Source: Pseudoselenomonas ruminantium
GTDB taxonomy: Bacteria; Bacillota; Negativicutes; Selenomonadales; Selenomonadaceae
Reading direction: 5' to 3'
Length of the DNA stretch: 17,670 bases
Assembly: GCA_002448495.1 (NCBI GenBank)
Contig: DJYL01000215.1
Span: 1 to 17,670, forward strand
Positions 1 to 6,438 of the stretch are shown here, piece by piece (position 1 is the stretch's first letter; each line of letters opens with the position of its first letter). The position numbers were made by a program, and so were the translations under genes. Below the pieces are notes generated by a model. It had not been told where the DNA came from. It saw only the letters and a program-made list of their open reading frames with translations, and did no database searches.

Positions 1-174
1 CCCCATGCCGGCTTCCTGCATGGCGTAGAGGATACGGCGGTGTACCGGCTTCAAGCCGTCCCGCACATCTGGCAGGGCACGCGCCACGATAACGCTCATC
101 GCATAGTCGATGTAGCAGTTCTTCATCTCGTGTTCCAGATTGACGGGGACAATTTTTCCCTGTTCAAACTCCAC
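1..174 (-). CDS. gyrA: DNA gyrase subunit A, N-terminal fragment
   Basis: The first 58 codons of a gene running off the left edge. GyrA is the DNA-cleaving subunit of gyrase, the A2B2 type II topoisomerase that introduces negative supercoils. The visible part holds the family's N-terminal signature: [18 protein letters not shown] followed by [20 protein letters not shown], which fits GyrA better than ParC (ParC usually has a differently worded segment here). The quinolone-resistance region and catalytic tyrosine lie outside the window. The start is taken as GTG at 174, preceded on the minus strand by TTGAGGTGAG, a good ribosome site at short spacing. The gene has its own promoter (see the box at 244-249). 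No gyrB lies immediately upstream; a toxin-like locus and the end of a pilus operon are there instead. Confidence 0.95.
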   Translation of the reverse strand, partial: MEFEQGKIVPVNLEHEMKNCYIDYAMSVIVARALPDVRDGLKPVHRRILYAMQEAGMG

Positions 175-249
175 AATCTCACCTCAAAATCTTACTTTCA
201 TTATCATTAAAATTATCTTGATTAACAAAATTACTAGCTTCTTATTATA
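175..249 (-). promoter_or_regulatory. gyrA promoter and leader
   Basis: On the minus strand, TGTTATAAT gives a perfect -10 hexamer (complement of 244-249) with the extended TGn element. No convincing -35 hexamer sits 16-18 bp upstream, which is tolerable for an extended -10 promoter. Transcription would begin near 237 and leave an AT-rich leader of about 60 nt before the GTG start. It is roughly back-to-back with the plus-strand promoter at 294-320. Confidence 0.6.
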
Positions 250-293
250 ACATTTTCACACAAAAAAGTCCATCAATGCCGGTAAAATAAGCA

Positions 294-320
294 TTGACAG
301 ACCTTTGACAATCGTATAAT
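294..320 (+). promoter_or_regulatory. Promoter of the small hydrophobic peptide mRNA
   Basis: TTGACA at 294-299 and TATAAT at 315-320, both perfect hexamers, separated by 15 bp. A shifted -10 (TAATAT, 317-322) would give 17 bp. Expected transcription start is near 326-328, about 50 nt before the peptide start codon. Another TTGACA at 305-310 is too close to the -10 to serve. Confidence 0.6.
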
Positions 321-354
321 ATCTAAATCAGGTGCTGTTTGGCGGTCAATATAT

Positions 355-370
355 GCCCTCAACTGGGGGT
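355..370 (+). promoter_or_regulatory. Ribosome-site-sequestering hairpin in peptide 5' UTR
   Basis: GCCCTC (355-360) can pair with GGGGGT (365-370) around the loop AACT. This gives a six-pair stem including G-U pairs. GGGGGT is the Shine-Dalgarno sequence for the ATG at 377, so translation of the peptide would be limited while the hairpin is closed. Occluded ribosome sites are typical of type I toxin messages. Confidence 0.5.
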
Positions 371-376
371 ACGCCT

Positions 377-439
377 ATGAATGAGTTAATTGTTGTATTA
401 CTTCTAATCCTGCTCATCATCATAGAGATAAAAAAATAA
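377..439 (+). CDS. Small hydrophobic peptide, putative type I toxin
   Basis: A 20-codon reading frame: MNELIVV, then an unbroken run of Leu/Ile/Val, then IEIKK and TAA. Seen directly: one membrane-length hydrophobic segment (residues 4-16), acidic residues at 3 and 17 and a basic tail. GGGGGT lies 6 nt before the ATG. An in-frame ATG at 353 would add MPSTGGTP, but it has only a weak ribosome site. Composition and size resemble membrane-acting type I toxins of Firmicutes (the Fst, TxpA/BsrG and short holin-like groups), though I cannot assign it to a named family. A convergent antisense RNA covers its stop codon and 3' UTR, which supports a toxin role. The alternative is a small membrane regulator under antisense control. 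Function is inferred; that the peptide is expressed is not proven. Confidence 0.55.
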   Translation: MNELIVVLLLILLIIIEIKK

Positions 440-471
440 ACCGCCCTAGCCTAGCAAACTTCGGCGGTTTA
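431..471 (-). terminator. Terminator of the antisense RNA
   Basis: A 9-bp perfect stem (437-445 with 463-471, TAAACCGCC/GGCGGTTTA) encloses a 17-nt loop. Read on the minus strand it is followed by a long U-rich tail (complement of the A-run at 431-436). Read on the plus strand it is followed by TCAAAAAAG, so it should stop the antisense RNA and largely let the peptide mRNA through. It overlaps the peptide stop codon. Confidence 0.7.
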
Positions 472-491
472 TCAAAAAAGTAAATTCGTCC

Positions 492-503
492 GAGGGCGAC
501 CGC
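492..503 (+). repeat. 3' segment complementary to the peptide mRNA 5' UTR
   Basis: GAGGGCGACCGC is the exact reverse complement of GCCCTC (355-360) and GCGGTC (342-347), which are separated in the 5' UTR by 7 nt. If the message ends at the terminator 533-566, its 5' and 3' ends can pair over about 150 nt. Such long-distance pairing is known in hok and several Bacillus type I toxin mRNAs. Confidence 0.55.
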
Positions 504-526
504 TAGGCGGCACCTTCTTTAGTTAT

Positions 527-555
527 ATTATAGCATTTGCCCCATTATGAGGCAA
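527..555 (-). promoter_or_regulatory. Promoter of the antisense RNA
   Basis: On the minus strand: TTGCCT (complement of 550-555), a 17-bp spacer, then TATAAT (complement of 527-532) with the extended TGC immediately before it. This is one of the best promoters in the window. Transcription should start near 520. Its spacer and -35 coincide with the terminator palindrome of the convergent message. Confidence 0.7.
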
Positions 556-566
556 ATGCTTTTTTA
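533..566 (+). terminator. Terminator of the peptide mRNA
   Basis: A perfect 9-bp stem, GCATTTGCC (533-541) and GGCAAATGC (551-559), with a 9-nt loop, followed on the plus strand by TTTTTTATT. This is a standard intrinsic terminator for transcripts from the 294-320 promoter, giving a message of about 240 nt. In the minus direction the tail is not U-rich, so it is a poor stop for the pilus operon ending at 586. Confidence 0.75.
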
Positions 567-585
567 TTGCAGTTCAGCATCAAAA

Positions 586-2256
586 TTACCGGGTTGTACG
601 CGCTCGTTCGGTCAGGAAGCAGATATCCTTCTCAGGGTTATTATAGATTGTCAGGCTGGCTACACCGAAGGTATCATATTTTGCATCAGACAGGCCCAAG
701 TTGCTATAAAAGGACTGCAATTCGTCTTTGGTATTCGCGTTCGCTTCCGCCGGCATTTCAATGACATCGCCATTAGCGCCTACAATTCGATCCGCGATAA
801 TCAAACCATGAAAAACATGTCCATTGCCATTTATCTGCACGGGGCTGTTCGGGGCAAACAGCACGCCGCGGAAATCAGATTCCAACGTAAAAACCACCGT
901 CCGCGATTGACGGCCTACGCCACGCTCTCCCATTTCATCCACCGGCCCATCATAGAAAAACAATATCGGCCTGTATTCCTTCTCAGCCATATTATTGGCC
1001 TGCGGCTTAATATTGATGCTGATATCACGGACGGAGTTTGTGTAGTAGTTATTCCCCGATTTTGCATTATATTCTTCACTTTCAATGCGGATAAATAAAG
1101 GGTCCAACTTGTTGCGGTTGTAATGAACATCAAACGATACATCCATAGGCCCCAAAGACTCTACATCACGAACAGGATATGCTTCTTCTACATTGATGAT
1201 CGATGCAATCCTGGTTTTCAGCAATTCACTGACCAAAGCTTCACCATAAACATTTTTCATGGCGCTGAACATCTCATCCCATTTTTTGTATTTTCCTTCA
1301 CCATTCCATATCGTTCCATTAGCCTGATACAATCGCAGGTTAGTGAATTCCAGCTGATTTTGTATAAAGAAATTTCTCGCCTCTTCATCGGTCATACCAG
1401 CGATATCGCTAATATCCCAATTCCCTGTTAACATTGGAGCTTGGCCACTTGCAGCCCAAGTATTAACATCTGGCTTGAAATTTATCATTAGGCTTTTCTG
1501 ATTTTTGGTCTTGCCATCTGTATCCTTGACCACAAAGGTCTCCGAGCGTGTGCCATCAAGACCATACAAAACACCTGGATTGGTAAACCCCAATGCCTTT
1601 GCTTCACTATGTGCATTACCGTCCGACATGCCATGATCTTTAAAATGCTGCTTCACCTCCTGGAAGGTTGAAATCGTTTCATTATTCTCCACTTCCAACA
1701 TCTGCTCCAGCAGAGTTCTGCCACTCATAGCCGTGCTTTCATCCGATGGTGTCATGGCCCAGGATTGTACCGTTACGGTCCATCCATTTGCGAATAAATT
1801 TTCCGGTAAAAATAATCTGGCAAAACGCATGGGCAACCTGTCTGTCATTTCCACTTTGTAATAGTATGCACCCGTCTTGCCCACAGCACGTGGGTCTTCC
1901 TTATCTAACAAAGATGCACGCAATTCAGTGATGACATGATTTCCTGCTGCCTGCCAGCCCCCCACATCTGCAACCAGAACTTTATTCGCTATGGCATCAG
2001 CCCGTTCCAAAGCACCAACAGGAGGCGTCACATTGAGTATGGCAGAAACTTTTTCGCTAGTCACCAGTCTGCCCTTCCTGCCGCTGGCCGCTTGTACCCC
2101 GGCCAATGCCGCGGCATCAGCGGCATTCTGCAGGGAGGATTTATACAGATAGCCACCGCCGATATCAACGGCCATGCCAGCAAAGAATAAAATCAGCGGG
2201 AGCAAAATCGCCGTAAAGACCAGTACCGAAGCCCTTTCGGTTTGTTTATTCTTCAT
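586..2256 (-). CDS. TadG-like Tad-domain protein
   Basis: Last gene of the pilus operon, 556 aa. Residues 10-30 form one membrane segment. Residues 42-53, LQNAADAAALAG, with the preceding AVDIGGGYLYK, are the signature of the N-terminal TadG-like (Tad) domain. TadG-type proteins are anchored minor components of Flp pilus systems, largely exposed outside the inner membrane. Unlike the pilin-like proteins of this operon it lacks a G-Q-x3-E prepilin site. The large remainder is not recognised. Near its end is a Gly/Asn-rich stretch (GVLFAPNSPVQINGNGHVFH) of the kind seen in surface beta-structure domains. TAAGGGGGGCTGGTC precedes the ATG, and the upstream gene ends 12 nt away. No obvious operon terminator follows directly. 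Confidence 0.8.
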   Translation of the reverse strand: MKNKQTERASVLVFTAILLPLILFFAGMAVDIGGGYLYKSSLQNAADAAALAGVQAASGRKGRLVTSEKVSAILNVTPPVGALERADAIANKVLVADVGGWQAAGNHVITELRASLLDKEDPRAVGKTGAYYYKVEMTDRLPMRFARLFLPENLFANGWTVTVQSWAMTPSDESTAMSGRTLLEQMLEVENNETISTFQEVKQHFKDHGMSDGNAHSEAKALGFTNPGVLYGLDGTRSETFVVKDTDGKTKNQKSLMINFKPDVNTWAASGQAPMLTGNWDISDIAGMTDEEARNFFIQNQLEFTNLRLYQANGTIWNGEGKYKKWDEMFSAMKNVYGEALVSELLKTRIASIINVEEAYPVRDVESLGPMDVSFDVHYNRNKLDPLFIRIESEEYNAKSGNNYYTNSVRDISINIKPQANNMAEKEYRPILFFYDGPVDEMGERGVGRQSRTVVFTLESDFRGVLFAPNSPVQINGNGHVFHGLIIADRIVGANGDVIEMPAEANANTKDELQSFYSNLGLSDAKYDTFGVASLTIYNNPEKDICFLTERARTTR

Positions 2257-2268
2257 GACCAGCCCCCC

Positions 2269-3024
2269 TTACTTCGTGACCACAATTTTCGTCAACCCTT
2301 CACACTCATAACGAAGCCAATTGCCCGTCCCATCCTGCTTCTTCGTACGGGTAACCCAGGTACGCACACTATCACACTTGCCATCGCTGTCAAAGGTAAA
2401 AGCACAACGGACACTGGCTGCATAGGTACCGGCCTCATGCTCCATTCCATTCAGCACACCTGAAGGATCAATTAAATCGTCCGATAAAAAAACACGTTCG
2501 TTATAAGTCTTTTCCTTAATTTTTTTGTCACTTTGTATATAATTTCCTTCCATCCATTGAAGCAGAACATCCGGTGAAGCTTTCGCATTGCGGAAATATG
2601 TTTGCACCGAACCATCCTCATCGCCAGTATTTTTAATATCATAATCAAAGAGCAGTGTGGCCTGACTCAGGCCCTTGCTGGGATCATAAGCGTCAAAAGA
2701 TGGTCCATTCAACATATTTTTTATTTCATTCTGGCTTTTGCCCAAAAATATCGAGCTCAGATTGGCCAAGGCCTCCTGATCATGGGCAATCCGCTGATTG
2801 TTGCTGATCTGGCGCAGTTCTGTATTGGACAGCACTCTGGAATCCTGCAACGTTGCCTGCGTTGTAACAGGTACGCCACTTAAGTAACTGCTCACGCTTT
2901 CATAGGCACTTTGGGCGCTATTGCTTAGATTGGAGTTGTAGATTATTGTGGCCAGACCAACGACAAAACAGGCAATCAAGGCAAATTCCACCATACTCTG
3001 CCCTTTTTCAGACCATATTTTCAT
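2269..3024 (-). CDS. TadE/TadF-like pseudopilin
   Basis: 251 aa. The N-terminus SEKGQSMVEFALIACFVVGL has the class III prepilin pattern: probable cleavage after Gly8, Glu at +5 and Phe at +6, then a hydrophobic helix (about 11-30). The flp and tadE products share the same KGQ...VE motif, so all three are probable substrates of one prepilin peptidase. The rest is a soluble domain with few cues; two Cys near the C-terminus (in RCAF and KCDS) plus one in YECEG could form a disulfide. TadE/TadF pseudopilins act in pilus initiation or maturation. The position between tadC and tadG matches TadF in other loci, but sequence alone does not fix that name. GGAGGTGCGCT precedes the ATG. Confidence 0.75.
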   Translation of the reverse strand: MKIWSEKGQSMVEFALIACFVVGLATIIYNSNLSNSAQSAYESVSSYLSGVPVTTQATLQDSRVLSNTELRQISNNQRIAHDQEALANLSSIFLGKSQNEIKNMLNGPSFDAYDPSKGLSQATLLFDYDIKNTGDEDGSVQTYFRNAKASPDVLLQWMEGNYIQSDKKIKEKTYNERVFLSDDLIDPSGVLNGMEHEAGTYAASVRCAFTFDSDGKCDSVRTWVTRTKKQDGTGNWLRYECEGLTKIVVTK

Positions 3025-3052
3025 AGCGCACCTCCAAACTGCCTGGCACGGC

Positions 3053-4051
3053 CTATTTTGCCAACGATTTGAGTAACGTCAAGGCTGAGGGTAACACAAC
3101 CATGACAAAAATCGAGGGAAAGATAAACAGGATAAGCGGGAAGATGATCTTTACCGGCGCCTTGAGCGCTAGGGCCCGCACTTCCTGACGATGACGGTCA
3201 CGCATATTATCCGCCTGATTTTTCAGGTTTTTCGACATGCTGGTCCCCAAATGCTCGGCTTGGATAACCGAGGCGGTAAATAAGTAAACCTCATCCACAT
3301 CACAGCGTCTGGCCAGCTGAGTAAGCGTCCGCTGCCGGTTCATGCCCAGCCCCATATCCCGCAGCATCCGTTGGAATTCATCCGGCAGGGGGCCTTTCAT
3401 CCGCTGGACGATCTTGCTTACTGCTCCATCAAAGGATAAACCGGCCTGCACGCTGACACTGAGGAAGTCCAAAAACTCCGGCAGCTGCTTTTTGATTGCA
3501 GCCTTGCGCCGTCGGATAGCAGATTGCAGCAGCAAGAAAGGAATCACAGCCCCTAAGAGCAGTCCCAGACCTACTATGGCAATTTTCTGCGTCAACTGGA
3601 AGGGACGAAAATAAATCACCAATAGCGAAATAAGCCCCCCTAAGGCCACGGCCAGTACCCAACCAGCCGCCAGACGGTTTACCCCCCATTTTTCCTGTAC
3701 GCCCAGATGCATAAGCATCTCTTCCAAAACACTGCGCAATTCCCGGGGAGCAAGATGTGTCAGCCATGTTTCGATATCCGTAGTCACAGGCTTGATGATG
3801 CGTTCATAAAACGATTTATCCCGCATGGCGTGAAAATCAGCCTGCCGACGCTCCTGCACCGAAGCAGTCTGTTCCGGCGCAGTTGCCTTTACCTTCTGCT
3901 GTCTGGCTTCCGCCCGCTGCGCTTCTGCCTGTGCAATCATCTTTTCCAGCTTCTGCTGTGTCTTCATCTGCGGCATATGCGCGGAGTAATAGAGCAGAAA
4001 CAAGACCAGCATGAATAACATCGTCACCAAGAGAGCTGTCAAAAAAATCAT
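3053..4051 (-). CDS. tadC: Tad pilus inner-membrane platform protein TadC
   Basis: 332 aa, type II secretion system F family. It forms, with TadB, the membrane platform on which the TadA ATPase works. An N-terminal membrane segment (1-22) is followed by a charged, probably coiled-coil stretch (about 30-70, Gln/Ala/Glu/Arg-rich), two central hydrophobic segments, the T2SF cytoplasmic domain and a C-terminal hydrophobic segment. TadC hallmarks are LPEFLDFLSVSVQAGLSFD, IQAEHLGTSMSKNLKNQAD and KAPVKIIFPLILFIFPS. The start lies 2 nt after the tadA stop codon, with the ribosome site GGAGGGCTGAGG inside the end of tadA, so translation is probably coupled. The charged N-terminal linker is the least conserved part. 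Confidence 0.92.
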   Translation of the reverse strand: MIFLTALLVTMLFMLVLFLLYYSAHMPQMKTQQKLEKMIAQAEAQRAEARQQKVKATAPEQTASVQERRQADFHAMRDKSFYERIIKPVTTDIETWLTHLAPRELRSVLEEMLMHLGVQEKWGVNRLAAGWVLAVALGGLISLLVIYFRPFQLTQKIAIVGLGLLLGAVIPFLLLQSAIRRRKAAIKKQLPEFLDFLSVSVQAGLSFDGAVSKIVQRMKGPLPDEFQRMLRDMGLGMNRQRTLTQLARRCDVDEVYLFTASVIQAEHLGTSMSKNLKNQADNMRDRHRQEVRALALKAPVKIIFPLILFIFPSIFVMVVLPSALTLLKSLAK

Positions 4052-4053
4052 CC

Positions 4054-5583
4054 TCAGCCCTCCTTTCCGTAACTGTTCGAGAAGATATCCCGTGGCAAAG
4101 TCACACCATTGATGCGGAATTTTTCCATAAAGGATGGCTGCAAACCCGTGGACTCAAAATGACCAATGGATTTTCCATTTTCATCAATGTAATCCTGCAC
4201 ATAGCGGAACAGATCCTGCAGGATGATGGTATCTCCCTCCATGCCCTGCACTTCCGTAATATGGGTGATCTTTCGACTGCCATCCTGAATACGAGATTGA
4301 TGGATGATCAGATTTATCGCCGAGGATATCTGTGTACGCACCGCCTTTACCGGCAGCTCCATACCAGCCATCAAGGTCATAGTTTCCAAACGAGACAGTA
4401 CATCCCGTGGGCCATTTGCATGTGCAGTTGTCAGCGAGCCATCATGACCGGTATTCATGGCCTGCAGCATATCCAGCGCCTCACCGGAACGAACCTCGCC
4501 GACAATGATGCGGTCAGGACGCATACGCAGGGCGTTACGCACCAGATCACGGATGGTCACAGCCCCTGTGCCTTCGATATTGGCAGGACGCGCTTCCAAA
4601 GTTACGACATGCCGCTGCTGCAGATGCAGTTCTGCCGCATCCTCAATCGTGACAATACGCTCCGTTGCCGGAATAAAGGAGGACAGAACATTCAGCGTCG
4701 TGGTCTTACCGGAGCCTGTCCCACCGGAAACCAGGATATTGAGCCGCGCCCGTACGCATCCTTCCAAAAAGACAGCCATGGCTTCGTTCATTGTACCAAA
4801 GCCCATCAGACTTTCTACAGACAAGGCCCGTTGGGAAAATTTACGAATGGTCATGACCGGCCCCACCAGCGACAGCGGCGGAATGATGATATTGACACGG
4901 GAGCCATCCGCCAGACGAGCATCGACCAGCGGTGAGGACTCATCTACACGCCGCCCTAATGGTGCCAGAATACGCTCAATAATATTCATCAAATGGGTTT
5001 CATCATAAAAATGTGTATCCGAAAGCAACAGCTTACCAGCCCGTTCCACAAACACATCCTGCGGCCCATTCACCATGATTTCTGTAATCGAAGTATCTTT
5101 GAGTAATGGTTCCAACGGCCCCAGGCCCAGCAATTCATCACAGATTTCATCCACCAGCACCATGCGTTCAGCCCGGGAAAGGCTGTAGGTATTATTGGCC
5201 ATCTCCCGTTCCACATAGGAGGCAATCAGATTTTTTATCTGCTCCTGCGCTTCTTTTCCCTGAGAAATCAACTGCTGTTCCGCCACCGTAATCTCATCCA
5301 CAAGACGCCGGTGTATGACCGTCCTAAGTTCCTGCATCTGGTCAACCTGCACAACAGCCGAACGCCTGCCGGCAAATGACGAAGCCATCTGCTGTTGGGC
5401 GAAGTGGCTGACATCAGGCATACTGGAATATATGTACTGTTCTTCCTGCTGTTGCTGCAATGCAGAAAAACTGCTCCTGCCGTTAGTCTCCTGACCACGC
5501 TCAGTCTGCGCCTGTTCACCACGGCTGCCTACTTCTTTGATTGCTTGTTCCTTTGTTCTTCCCAAACGCTTTAAGAGCGACAT
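4054..5583 (-). CDS. tadA: Tad pilus assembly ATPase TadA/CpaF
   Basis: 509 aa, GspE/VirB11-type secretion ATPase that powers Flp pilus assembly from the cytoplasmic face. Residues 1-100 are a Gln/Glu/Ser-rich, low-conservation region. An N-terminal domain (about 85-250) contains ELLGLGPLEPLLKD and ITEIMVNGPQDVFVERAGKL, typical of CpaF. Walker A is SGGTGSGKTTT with Lys293; then IVTIEDAAEL (Asp box), the glutamate of IIVGEVRSGEALDM (Glu363, Walker B region) and HDGSLTTAHANG (His box). All catalytic motifs look intact. It starts at ATG with GGTGGGAAG upstream, 30 nt after tadE. Length is ordinary for CpaF. Confidence 0.97.
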   Translation of the reverse strand: MSLLKRLGRTKEQAIKEVGSRGEQAQTERGQETNGRSSFSALQQQQEEQYIYSSMPDVSHFAQQQMASSFAGRRSAVVQVDQMQELRTVIHRRLVDEITVAEQQLISQGKEAQEQIKNLIASYVEREMANNTYSLSRAERMVLVDEICDELLGLGPLEPLLKDTSITEIMVNGPQDVFVERAGKLLLSDTHFYDETHLMNIIERILAPLGRRVDESSPLVDARLADGSRVNIIIPPLSLVGPVMTIRKFSQRALSVESLMGFGTMNEAMAVFLEGCVRARLNILVSGGTGSGKTTTLNVLSSFIPATERIVTIEDAAELHLQQRHVVTLEARPANIEGTGAVTIRDLVRNALRMRPDRIIVGEVRSGEALDMLQAMNTGHDGSLTTAHANGPRDVLSRLETMTLMAGMELPVKAVRTQISSAINLIIHQSRIQDGSRKITHITEVQGMEGDTIILQDLFRYVQDYIDENGKSIGHFESTGLQPSFMEKFRINGVTLPRDIFSNSYGKEG

Positions 5584-5613
5584 AATCTTCCCACCTTAGC
5601 TTCCACTAACCTG

Positions 5614-6087
5614 TCAATTGTCATCTTCAAGGTCTTTTTCGATTGGCATAGTACACTGCAAAGGCCCTAAACGTTCCGGCAGAACAGATACATCCTCAGC
5701 TAATTTAAGAACCACCGAAACTTTCACAAAACTCATTTTCTTCGTCGTATTACCTGAATTATTGTCACCGTTTTCGTTCCCCGCAATCTCCTCCTCAATC
5801 AGACGGGCTGAAAAATGCGGTTCATACAAATTCGTTAAAGGATTGGCATATTGCGCAATTGTCCCTGCCGAATTATTGGAAAGGCCCATAATCAGCGCCT
5901 GCCGTCTGTCCTTGTCCTGAATGGCAATATCCCTTGCGGCCTCCCGCACAGCAGTACTGTACTGCAAATAATCCGCATAGGCACAGCCGCCATAGATCAT
6001 GCCGATAATCATGAGGAGAAATAACGGAACGATTAGGCAGAACTCCACCAGAGACTGCCCTTTTTCGTTATTCACATTCACCAGCAT
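5614..6087 (-). CDS. tadE: TadE-like pseudopilin
   Basis: 157 aa. NEKGQSLVEFCLIVPLFLLM carries the prepilin-type site (cleavage likely after Gly10, Glu at +5, Phe at +6) and the hydrophobic helix of the TadE family (TadE-like domain about residues 8-50). YSTAVREAARDIAIQD is the typical TadE stretch after the helix. TadE pseudopilins are processed by the same peptidase as Flp and are needed for pilus production. GAGGAGG precedes the ATG at good spacing. It lies directly after the flp stem-loop and before tadA. Confidence 0.88.
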   Translation of the reverse strand: MLVNVNNEKGQSLVEFCLIVPLFLLMIIGMIYGGCAYADYLQYSTAVREAARDIAIQDKDRRQALIMGLSNNSAGTIAQYANPLTNLYEPHFSARLIEEEIAGNENGDNNSGNTTKKMSFVKVSVVLKLAEDVSVLPERLGPLQCTMPIEKDLEDDN

Positions 6088-6115
6088 CGCCTCCTCAAAA
6101 TTGCTATAGAGCGAA

Positions 6116-6147
6116 GAAAGAGCTTCTAATAAAACAGAAGCTCTTTC
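6116..6147 (-). terminator. Stem-loop after flp (attenuator or mRNA stabiliser)
   Basis: A perfect 12-bp inverted repeat (6116-6127 with 6136-6147) with an 8-nt loop, lying 13 nt after the flp stop codon. Read on the minus strand the tail is CUUUCUUCGCUC, only weakly U-rich. It probably terminates part of the transcription or protects the 3' end of pilin mRNA, leaving more pilin message than downstream mRNA. Confidence 0.6.
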
Positions 6148-6160
6148 CTCTTACATAGAC

Positions 6161-6397
6161 TCACTGGTTAGTCGGGGCAGCACCAGTAGCACCAGTGCCT
6201 GCTGCAGCATTAATCTTAGCTGCTGTGTTAGCAAACAGAGTACGAATCGACTGGCCTATTGCAGTATTGTCACCTAAAGCAAATACCACTAACGCTACAA
6301 CAAAAGCCAAAATCAAAGCATATTCCACTACGCCCTGACCTTTCTCGCCCAGTCTTGCCCACACATACTCCAACTGATACTTAAGCATCTTAAACAT
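6161..6397 (-). CDS. flp: Flp-type major pilin precursor
   Basis: 78 aa. The leader is unusually long for Flp but ends in EKG, followed by QGVVEYALILAFVVALVVF. Cleavage after Gly20 places Glu at +5 and Tyr at +6, the Glu-Tyr pair that defines Flp pilins, and leaves a 58-aa mature subunit. The hydrophobic helix is at about 24-43; the tail is small-residue rich (AAAGTGATGAAP). The mature protein polymerises into the Flp pilus fibre. AAGGGGGTAA precedes the ATG. It lies between tadB and tadE, not first in the operon as in many proteobacterial tad loci. No clear separate promoter was seen in the 41-nt gap upstream. Confidence 0.93.
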   Translation of the reverse strand: MFKMLKYQLEYVWARLGEKGQGVVEYALILAFVVALVVFALGDNTAIGQSIRTLFANTAAKINAAAGTGATGAAPTNQ

Positions 6398-6438
6398 TAC
6401 AATTACCCCCTTTACGCAACTAACACAAACATATCGTA

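Larger units (their letters stand above)
431..520 (-). ncRNA. Candidate antisense RNA (antitoxin) to the peptide mRNA
   Basis: Inferred from a strong minus-strand promoter (-10 at 527-532) and the terminator at 431-471; expected length about 90 nt. It is fully complementary to the 3' half of the peptide message, including the stop codon. It also carries GCGGTCGCCCTC (complement of 492-503), which repeats the two short blocks GCGGTC (342-347) and GCCCTC (355-360) of the message's own 5' UTR. Its GCCCUC could pair with the GGGGGU ribosome site in the same way as the 5' UTR hairpin does. It fits an RNA antitoxin; no coding potential was seen. Confidence 0.55.

Noticed and set aside
305..320. TTGACA at 305-310 as -35 of the TATAAT at 315-320
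   Set aside because: Spacing is only 4 bp; the TTGACA at 294-299 is the usable one.
547..1098. 183-aa plus-strand frame opposite the TadG-like gene
   Set aside because: It starts inside the terminator hairpin of the small peptide message, lacks a ribosome site and mirrors the TadG-like coding sequence.
4159..5008. Long plus-strand open frames opposite tadA (up to 258 aa)
   Set aside because: They lie entirely antisense to an unmistakable tadA gene, have no ribosome site and encode low-complexity, basic, His/Arg/Ser-rich sequence without motifs.
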